From positions 1-9,436 of the forward strand of contig OMSN01000064.1 of assembly GCA_900313765.1 (NCBI GenBank): 9,436 bases of DNA, read 5' to 3'. The notes below the pieces were generated by a model, which was given only the letters and a program-made list of their open reading frames with translations, did no database searches and was not told the origin of the DNA. Every line of letters starts with the position of its first letter. Positions within the stretch are counted from its first letter, which is position 1. Made by a program: the position numbers and the translations under genes. The stretch comes from an uncultured Eubacteriales bacterium. GTDB taxonomy: Bacteria > Bacillota > Clostridia > Lachnospirales > Lachnospiraceae. Of this stretch, positions 1-5,459 are shown one piece after another.

Positions 1-680
1 AGGATCACGCAGGTTCCGATGCTGTTGCGAAGCAGCGGAAGGGTAATATAGCGCACAGCCTGCCACCGGGTGGCGCCGTCGATCGTGGCTGCCTCATACA
101 GCTCAGCGGGGATGCCGGAGATCCCGGTCAGCAGGATCACAAAGTAGAATCCCACATACTGCCAGATGACGGGACACAGCATCGTGAACATGGGATGCTG
201 CGATTTCCAGTCGATGAGCTGATTCGCCGCGCCGTCCAGAAAGCCGATGAACTGCAGGAACTGGTTGACCATGCCCTTGTCATACAGGAAGATCAGGTTG
301 AACAGAAGGCCGAGTGCAGTGGCTGAGATCACGATCGGGAAGAAGAAGACGGTCCGGAAGAAGCCGGAGCCTCTCTTGATGTTGCTGACCAGAAGAGCCA
401 GCACAACGGCGATCCCCACCTGTCCCAGAATCGTTGCCACGATCGTGATGCCTGTATTCTTCAGTGCGATCCGCAGCTTCGGATCACTCAGCATCTTGAC
501 ATAGTTGCTGTACCAGGGCTGGTTCCACTCTCCGCCTGAAGTCCCCATGTATTTGATATGCTGGAAGCTGTTGATGATATTCTGCACGAACGGATAATAC
601 AGGTATACCATCATGAACGCGAAAGCCGGCAGCAGAAATACCCATATCAGTTTTTTATTCCTGTATATATTCGCTCCCAT
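1..680 (-). CDS. Sugar ABC transporter permease, MalF/UgpA type (partial, C-terminus beyond window)
   Basis: Frame open from ATG 680 to the window edge: 226 codons plus 2 nt, with no stop. It begins MGANIYRNKKLIWVFLLPAF, with a first membrane segment at about 11-35. Further hydrophobic stretches lie at about 75-98, 110-132 and 166-188. The conserved cytoplasmic EAA loop starts EAATIDGATRWQAV at residue 196 and continues to LPLL, the site that docks on the ATPase subunit; this identifies a binding-protein-dependent transporter permease. Members have about 290-310 residues, so roughly the last quarter is missing. GAGGAG sits 6 nt before the ATG, just after the hairpin that ends the binding-protein mRNA. 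It should form the inner-membrane channel with a second permease expected further downstream. No ATPase gene is visible; such systems in Bacillota often share one (MsmX-like) encoded elsewhere. The substrate is inferred only from the neighbouring phosphorylase. Confidence 0.9.
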   Translation of the reverse strand, partial: MGANIYRNKKLIWVFLLPAFAFMMVYLYYPFVQNIINSFQHIKYMGTSGGEWNQPWYSNYVKMLSDPKLRIALKNTGITIVATILGQVGIAVVLALLVSNIKRGSGFFRTVFFFPIVISATALGLLFNLIFLYDKGMVNQFLQFIGFLDGAANQLIDWKSQHPMFTMLCPVIWQYVGFYFVILLTGISGIPAELYEAATIDGATRWQAVRYITLPLLRNSIGTCVI

Positions 681-695
681 ATCCTACTCCTCAAA

Positions 696-744
696 AACTG
701 CCGGAGGTTTGTGCCTTCACACTGGCACAGACGCTCCGGCAGTT
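696..744 (-). terminator. Terminator-like hairpin between binding-protein and permease genes (attenuator)
   Basis: Arms 744-724 and 715-696 pair over about 20 bp with one bulge and a couple of non-Watson-Crick positions, around an 8-nt loop. On the minus strand the stem ends in CCGGCAGTTTTT, giving a short T-run, and the permease ribosome binding site GAGGAG follows within a few nucleotides. Such hairpins between binding-protein and permease genes commonly stop part of the transcription or protect the upstream mRNA, so that more binding protein than permease is made. The T-run is short, so partial read-through is expected. A smaller 6-bp hairpin (787-802) abuts the binding-protein stop codon. 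Confidence 0.7.
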
Positions 745-802
745 CTTACTGATCCTGTTAGATGGATGCTGTTTATTTAACTCATGGCCTAAACCGTCAG
801 GC

Positions 803-1609
803 TTACTCTGCGTTTGCCTCCAGGACAGCTGCCACTGCATCTTCCGCGGCGACATCGCCGTTCACGATGGAAGCCATGTCGTTGAAGATCGGCTCTCTTG
901 CTGCAGCGGAGAGGTTGTCCTGCACTGCCGGAGAGATTCCGGTGAAGGATGCCGTGTAGGAAAGAGCATCGACCTGCAGTGAGTTGAATTCGCTGGTATC
1001 CGGTTCGGCGCCGTTCTTCAGAGCGGTTGCGGAGACTCCTGCGAAGCGGGATACAACATCATCAGATGTCATGTAGGAGACGAAGCTGACAGCTGCATCC
1101 TTCTTCTCGGCATCTTCCCATGCCTTGCGGGTTACATAGTAGCCCATGGACAGTCCGCCGATCTCATCGGTGGTCTTGCGGTTGCCCTTGCCCGGGATGT
1201 GTACTACGGTGAAGTTCTCGATATCATCGACTGCCTCTGCGATTCCGCCGATCTTCCAGGAACCATCGATCAGGAAGGCTGCCTTGTCAGATGTGAAGAG
1301 CTGGAAGGTCTCCGCATCGGTGGAGGTCAGTGTGTTCTCCGGGAAGTAACCGGCTTCATAGAGTGCCTTGATGTCGTTCAGGCCATCAACCCATGCCTTG
1401 CCGTACTCATCGTCCGCACTCTCGGGCAGTGTGTTGTGCGTTGCCGGATCCTGGAAATTGTAGATGGCATACTCAAACCAGTAGTGGGGGATCTCCTGCA
1501 GGGATGCAGCGATCGGGGTATAGCCTGCTGCCTGGATCTTTGCGCAGTCTTCCAGGAACTCATCCCAGGTCGTCTCCTCAGTGGGCCGGAGATGCGCCGA
1601 GAAGATCAT
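803..1609 (-). CDS. C-terminal fragment of the substrate-binding protein
   Basis: The open frame of 268 codons can start at ATG 1609, but true family sequence begins only around residue 9 (PTEETTWDEF). It continues through GYTPIAASLQEIPHYWFEYA, ADAETFQLFT-like and AAFLIDGSW segments, and GGLSMGYYVTRKAW, all typical of the ligand-binding and hinge parts of family-1 sugar binders. The ATG has an AAGG directly against it, too close to act as a ribosome binding site, and there is no signal peptide, so an independent exported product is unlikely. It is best read as the second half of the same broken gene. Confidence 0.7.
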   Translation of the reverse strand: MIFSAHLRPTEETTWDEFLEDCAKIQAAGYTPIAASLQEIPHYWFEYAIYNFQDPATHNTLPESADDEYGKAWVDGLNDIKALYEAGYFPENTLTSTDAETFQLFTSDKAAFLIDGSWKIGGIAEAVDDIENFTVVHIPGKGNRKTTDEIGGLSMGYYVTRKAWEDAEKKDAAVSFVSYMTSDDVVSRFAGVSATALKNGAEPDTSEFNSLQVDALSYTASFTGISPAVQDNLSAAAREPIFNDMASIVNGDVAAEDAVAAVLEANAE

Positions 1610-1982
1610 CCTTCATGTTGGATGCGTAATCCGGATACTCTTCGCGGATCTCATCCACAGATACAACCTTGCCCTGCTCTACGAACTGGTTGGAGTCCAC
1701 ACCGTTGAAGAAGAACAGTACGTCCGGCTCCGAGCCTGCCTCAAAGTCGGTGATGATCCTGGACTTGAATGTTTCATCGGAAGTGGCGGAGCTGTCTTCG
1801 ACTTTATTGCCGGTCTGCTCTTCCCACTCTGCTACTGCATCCTTGAAGTTCTGGGCATTGCTGTCTTCACCGGCATAGGTCGTGGTGACATTGATCGTCA
1901 CACCGTCCGCGAATGCCGGAGCTGCCATCAGGGCGCCGGCGACCATGGCTGCCGTAAGTGTCCATGCAAGTTTCCTTCTCAT
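1578..1982 (-). CDS. N-terminal fragment of the substrate-binding protein, with signal peptide
   Basis: 134 residues. MRRKLAWTLTAAMVAGALMA is a classical signal peptide: a charged N-terminus and then a hydrophobic core. It is followed by a type I cleavage site, AFA (23-25), before DGVTI. There is no cysteine, hence no lipobox, although most Gram-positive binding proteins are lipoproteins. The mature part, with FKDAVAEWEEQTGNKVE and EPDVLFFFNGVDS, is the typical first lobe of a family-1 sugar-binding protein. The last six residues or so are probably out-of-frame sequence after the lesion. Alone it would make only part of one lobe and would not bind sugar. Translation is well signalled by GGGAGG 5 nt before the ATG. 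Confidence 0.75.
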   Translation of the reverse strand: MRRKLAWTLTAAMVAGALMAAPAFADGVTINVTTTYAGEDSNAQNFKDAVAEWEEQTGNKVEDSSATSDETFKSRIITDFEAGSEPDVLFFFNGVDSNQFVEQGKVVSVDEIREEYPDYASNMKDDLLGASPAH

Positions 1983-2039
1983 AATAACCTCCCGTATCAG
2001 TGCGGCTGTGCCGCGTTCTGTTTTCTGTATCTGTCTGTA

Positions 2040-3974
2040 TCATACCGCGGCAGAAGGTGAACTTGAATGAACGTGTTTGTCCTGTGTTTGCTTCGGATTG
2101 TCAGAGGATGCAGGAAGATTTGTCTGCGCTTGCGCAGTTTTGTCTGTGCTTGCCTGCAGGATCCTCAGTTCACTGACAGTCATGCCATTTTCATCAAAGA
2201 TGCGCAGCCCGCTCTTGGGTCCGTACAGGATCCGCAGACGCAGATGCACATTGCGGATCCCGATGCCGGTCCTGTCCGGATTCTCTCCCACATGCACCTC
2301 TTCGCTGAGCAGTTCCCGGATCCGTTCCCGGTCCTTCTGAGTCAGTTCCCCGTTATTCTCCACCCGGATCACAAGCACGGAACCGGTGCCTTCCTCATCC
2401 GGCTCCATATAGATGCGCAGGCTTCCGCACCGCTCCCCGGAGTGAGGCATTCCATGCTCAACCGCATTCTCCACCAGGGGCTGGATGATCAGTCTGGGGA
2501 CCAGGATATCCATCAGGCTCTCATCCGTCTGCTCTTCGAATACGAACTTCTCCCCGAACCTCTGCCGGATGATATACAGGTAGGCATCCACATAGCGCAG
2601 TTCTTCCCGGAGCGTGATGAACATCTCATCATTCCGGTTCAGAGTCGCATTCATCATCGTGCTCAGGGCAGAGATCATCTCACTGACCTCTTCATTTCCG
2701 TTCATCCGGGCCTTCCAGTTGATGATCTCCAGCGTATTATTCAGGAAATGAGGATTGATCTGGGACTGCAGCGCCTTGAGGGTGGCATCCCGCCCTGCGA
2801 TCTCCTCCACATAGATCCGGTTGAAGGACTCCTCCAGTCTCCCGGCCATATGGTTGAAGTTGTCCACCAGATGCCCCATCTCTTCATTTCCGTCAAAGGA
2901 TTCGACCCTCCAGCCGTATTCCCCGGCCCGGATCTTGTCCGTCCCGGTCATGAGTTTGCGCACAGGCACCGTTATGTTTCTGAAAAAATACCAGACGGTC
3001 GCCACAAACAGCGGGATCAGCATGACGCATACGAGCAGATAGATGGACAGGTAACTTCTCTGATCGCTGAACATCCGGGACCGGTCCAGGCTTCCGAAGA
3101 AATAAAAGTACTGATAGTTGTACTTCATGACCATGCAGGCACTGCTGCGGTCCTGCGACATGACGACGGACATTCCCCCCTCTGACATCCCGGCCAGTTC
3201 CTCTTCTGAGATCGATGGCATATCCTGAGGCGCAGAGTCCGTACTGCCGCTCTCACTCTGCTCTTCCTCTGTCTGCGGTCTGTCCTTCGGATATGAGCCG
3301 ATCGGTTCTCCGTCCAGCCAGACCTCTCCCTGGGTCTGCCAGAGGACACTGTTCATGCTCTCAAAGACTCTGTCGGCATTCACTTCCAGAACGAGGGTGG
3401 CGAAGGGTTCGTAATTGTTCAGCACCAGGTTGCGCACCGCATACAGATGTCCGGAGACGCCGATAAAAACAATCCGGGTGTCCAGCTCCTGCGCTGCCGC
3501 CAGAACCGCCTGTCTGGCTGTGCTCTGGAATTCCTCGATCCCTGCGTAGGTGGCGCCGGCCGCGTTGCTGTAGGTGTAGTATTCCATTGTCATGGGGGTG
3601 CGGAAGATCAGGATGGCATTCGATATGATCTTGCTGAACTTGTAGGTCGAACTGAGATAGGAAGTGATCTCCCGGTACATCGCAGACTCATCGCCGTGTT
3701 TGACCCAGGATTCATAGCTGGCCCGGATTATGCCGTCATAGGTAGCCTGGCGGGACTTGTCGATCACCGTATTCAGGTGATCCGCCACCAAGGCGCCGCC
3801 GTTCTCGCAGGAGGAAGTGATGTTCTGCTCGATCTGCCTGTCATTGCGGCGGGTATAGGCTGTGATCAGGATTCCGGACAGCACAAAGTAGGGTATGATC
3901 CAGCAGGTCAGGATGACCATGATCATACCGCTCGTCAGTTTGCGGATCCTGAAATGATTCCCTTTCAATTCCAT
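2040..3974 (-). CDS. Membrane sensor histidine kinase, YesM/LytS (His_kinase PF06580) type
   Basis: Complete 644-residue two-component kinase. Order: membrane segment about 15-40; extracellular sensor about 41-305, with an acidic, Ser-rich low-complexity stretch at 231-262; second membrane segment about 307-331; HAMP linker about 332-385; then the kinase core. The phospho-acceptor motif is QINPHFLNNTLE with H409. ATP-binding boxes are LVENAVEHG (N503) and TGIGIRNVHLRL (569-580). The residue after HFL is Asn where many relatives have Tyr. After the ATPase domain comes a 37-residue polar Ala/Ser/Thr/Gln-rich tail (608-644), unusual for the family and encoded by repeat-bearing DNA. AGGACGG precedes the ATG. 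Such kinases usually sit beside an AraC-type response regulator and control sugar uptake operons; none is in this window. It lies 57 nt upstream of the binding-protein gene, suggesting that it senses the imported sugar. Class certain; ligand unknown. Confidence 0.95.
   Translation of the reverse strand: MELKGNHFRIRKLTSGMIMVILTCWIIPYFVLSGILITAYTRRNDRQIEQNITSSCENGGALVADHLNTVIDKSRQATYDGIIRASYESWVKHGDESAMYREITSYLSSTYKFSKIISNAILIFRTPMTMEYYTYSNAAGATYAGIEEFQSTARQAVLAAAQELDTRIVFIGVSGHLYAVRNLVLNNYEPFATLVLEVNADRVFESMNSVLWQTQGEVWLDGEPIGSYPKDRPQTEEEQSESGSTDSAPQDMPSISEEELAGMSEGGMSVVMSQDRSSACMVMKYNYQYFYFFGSLDRSRMFSDQRSYLSIYLLVCVMLIPLFVATVWYFFRNITVPVRKLMTGTDKIRAGEYGWRVESFDGNEEMGHLVDNFNHMAGRLEESFNRIYVEEIAGRDATLKALQSQINPHFLNNTLEIINWKARMNGNEEVSEMISALSTMMNATLNRNDEMFITLREELRYVDAYLYIIRQRFGEKFVFEEQTDESLMDILVPRLIIQPLVENAVEHGMPHSGERCGSLRIYMEPDEEGTGSVLVIRVENNGELTQKDRERIRELLSEEVHVGENPDRTGIGIRNVHLRLRILYGPKSGLRIFDENGMTVSELRILQASTDKTAQAQTNLPASSDNPKQTQDKHVHSSSPSAAV
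2076..2153. repeat. Short direct repeats encoding the kinase C-terminal tail
   Basis: Two 15-nt copies with one mismatch, TTTGTCTGCGCTTGC (2119-2133) and TTTGTCTGTGCTTGC (2139-2153) on the plus strand, lie 20 nt apart. A looser third copy, TTTGTCCTGTGTTTGC, is at 2076-2091. The 20-nt period is not a multiple of three, so the copies are read in different frames and do not give identical peptides. This suggests that the low-complexity tail arose by DNA duplication near the gene end. A role is not evident. Confidence 0.5.
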
Positions 3975-3997
3975 AGATATCCGTCCTGATCCCTTTC

Positions 3998-4018
3998 AAG
4001 TACGCCGCCAGCGTACCT
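3998..4018 (-). promoter_or_regulatory. Short inverted repeat between mutase and kinase genes
   Basis: AGGTACGC and GCGTACTT (minus strand) flank a 5-nt centre, TGGCG, forming an 8-bp stem with one G-T pair in the 60-nt gap between the mutase stop and the kinase start. No T-run follows, so it is not an intrinsic terminator. It could be an operator half-site pair or an mRNA processing or stability hairpin. The kinase ribosome binding site, AGGACGG, lies just downstream of it. Confidence 0.35.
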
Positions 4019-4034
4019 GCGCCGGGACACATCT

Positions 4035-5459
4035 TCATGCAAGGTCCCCCAGTCCCAGGAATTCCTCCAGTCTGTCACACAGCATCTTCGAGTCTTCCTC
4101 GCGGGGCATCTCGCTGAATATGCGAAGCACGGGTTCTGTTCCGGAGAAACGTGCGATGATCCATCCGTCATTTTCAAAGTAGATCTTCACTCCATCCAGA
4201 TAGGATATACGCTCTGTCGGAAATGGAAACTGCGGAAGTTCTTTTCTCTCAAACAGAAGCCGGTATGCATCTTCCTTGTGCTGCGCTGTCAGCCGATAGT
4301 CACGCTCTTCCATATGGATACTGCCGCATTCCTTCTCGATATCCCGGTAGATGGAAGAGATACTTCTCCCGGTCACCGCGATCATCTCGATCAGCAGCAT
4401 GGCTGCATAGATCCCGTCCTTGCCGTTGATATGGCCGCGAACGGTCAGTCCGCCGGAAGACTCCCCGCCCAGCAGCGCATCGGTTTCGCTCATCTTCGCG
4501 GAGATATGTTTAAATCCAACCGGAACCTCATAACACTGTTCCCCGAATTTACGGGCAATGCGGTCCAGCATGTGTGTCGTTGCCACGTTGCGGACCACCG
4601 CTCCATGCATCCCGCGGTACCGGACCATGTAGTAGTACAGCAGGACCAGGATATCGTTGGCATGCAGGTACCGCCCGGTATCATCTATGACTCCCAGCCG
4701 GTCCGCGTCTCCGTCCGTGGCGATCCCGATGTCAGCCGGGTAATCCATGATGCTGGCGATCAGCGGCCGGAGAGTACTGGCGCTGGGGGCTGGCATCTTC
4801 CCGCCGAACAGCGTGTCATGGCTGTCGTGGATCGTCTCGATATCACAGCGTGTGGTGTAAAGCAGGGTCTTGAGCGGAATGCCGGACACTCCGTACATGG
4901 GATCCAGCGCTACTTTCAACTGCGCAGCCTTGATCGCTTCGCAGTCGATCCTCTCAAGAATGCTGTCAATATATTCATTGAGCGGATAGACTTCCCGGAT
5001 CAGTCCTTCCTCGACCGCCTTCTCATACTCCATGCCATGAACCTGCTCCGGATCAATACCGGCCAGGATCTGCTCGAGTTCATCCGTCACTTCCCGGCTC
5101 GCATCCCTGCCGCCCGCCGTGAAGATCTTGATCCCGTTGTACAGGGATGGGTTATGGCTGGCTGTGATCATCATCCCATAGGGAAGCTCGTGTTTCTGGA
5201 CGTAATACATGATCAGCGGTGTCGGCGCCGCCTTGTTGACCAGCATCGCCGTGATGCCTTCCTGCGCAAAGACTTCTCCGCACCAGCGCATGGCTTCTTT
5301 GGACAGGAAACGGCGGTCATACCCGATGAGGATGCCCTGCCTGTCATTTCCCTCCTGCTTCATCCGTATGCACATAGCCTTGCTGAGAAGCTGGATATTG
5401 GCTTTCGTAAATTCATCTCCTATGATGGCGCGCCATCCGCCGGTCCCGAACTGTATCAT
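4035..5459 (-). CDS. Alpha-D-phosphohexomutase (phosphoglucomutase/phosphomannomutase family)
   Basis: Complete 474-residue cytoplasmic enzyme that moves phosphate between C1 and C6 of a hexose phosphate. All four family signatures are present: catalytic phosphoserine loop TASHNP (S101), metal-binding DGDADR (249-254), sugar-recognition loop GGESSGG (331-337) and C-terminal phosphate-binding RFSGTEP (437-443). The start MIQFGTGGWRAIIGDEF is typical of the family. The ATG overlaps the phosphorylase stop as ATGA, with AGGAGGGAAAGC ahead of it inside the upstream gene, so the two are almost certainly translationally coupled. Coupling implies it takes the phosphorylase product: GlcNAc-1-P to GlcNAc-6-P if the partner is ChbP, or Glc-1-P to Glc-6-P otherwise. 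The sugar loop does not settle between glucose, mannose and GlcNAc phosphates, so no gene symbol is given. It does not look like the housekeeping GlmM. The family call is very safe. Confidence 0.93.
   Translation of the reverse strand: MIQFGTGGWRAIIGDEFTKANIQLLSKAMCIRMKQEGNDRQGILIGYDRRFLSKEAMRWCGEVFAQEGITAMLVNKAAPTPLIMYYVQKHELPYGMMITASHNPSLYNGIKIFTAGGRDASREVTDELEQILAGIDPEQVHGMEYEKAVEEGLIREVYPLNEYIDSILERIDCEAIKAAQLKVALDPMYGVSGIPLKTLLYTTRCDIETIHDSHDTLFGGKMPAPSASTLRPLIASIMDYPADIGIATDGDADRLGVIDDTGRYLHANDILVLLYYYMVRYRGMHGAVVRNVATTHMLDRIARKFGEQCYEVPVGFKHISAKMSETDALLGGESSGGLTVRGHINGKDGIYAAMLLIEMIAVTGRSISSIYRDIEKECGSIHMEERDYRLTAQHKEDAYRLLFERKELPQFPFPTERISYLDGVKIYFENDGWIIARFSGTEPVLRIFSEMPREEDSKMLCDRLEEFLGLGDLA

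Larger units (their letters stand above)
803..1982 (-). pseudogene. Sugar ABC transporter substrate-binding protein (family 1), interrupted by frameshift and likely internal deletion
   Basis: The gene should make an extracellular sugar-binding protein feeding the permease downstream. Two adjacent frames each carry a clean half. The N-terminal half (1982-1578) has a signal peptide and the first lobe through YPDYASNMKDDL, then stops after GASPAH. The C-terminal half resumes at PTEETTWDEFLEDC (from about 1585) and runs to ANAE at 803. The span is 1180 nt, not a multiple of three. In intact relatives, as remembered, about 35-50 residues lie between these points, including the stretch that leads into P-T-x-x-TTWDEF; here they are missing. 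So a single-base slip does not explain it: a deletion of 3n+2 nt fits. No other stop codons occur, so the lesion is recent or an assembly artefact. GGGAGG precedes the start. The family call is sound; function as encoded is doubtful. Confidence 0.85.

Noticed and set aside
1578..1612. Programmed ribosomal frameshift in the binding-protein gene
   Set aside because: No slippery heptamer or downstream pseudoknot is evident. A frameshift alone would leave the protein short of the residues expected between the two halves.
2002..2014. GCGGC-TGT-GCCGC hairpin ahead of the binding-protein gene as a terminator
   Set aside because: The 5-bp stem with a 3-nt loop has no T-run after it, so it is too small to act as a terminator on this evidence.
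2039..2067. TATGAT with TTCAAG 17 nt upstream as a promoter for the binding-protein gene
   Set aside because: The -10 box is good, but the -35 box matches only 3 of 6 and the site overlaps the kinase stop codon. The 57-nt gap also suits simple co-transcription.
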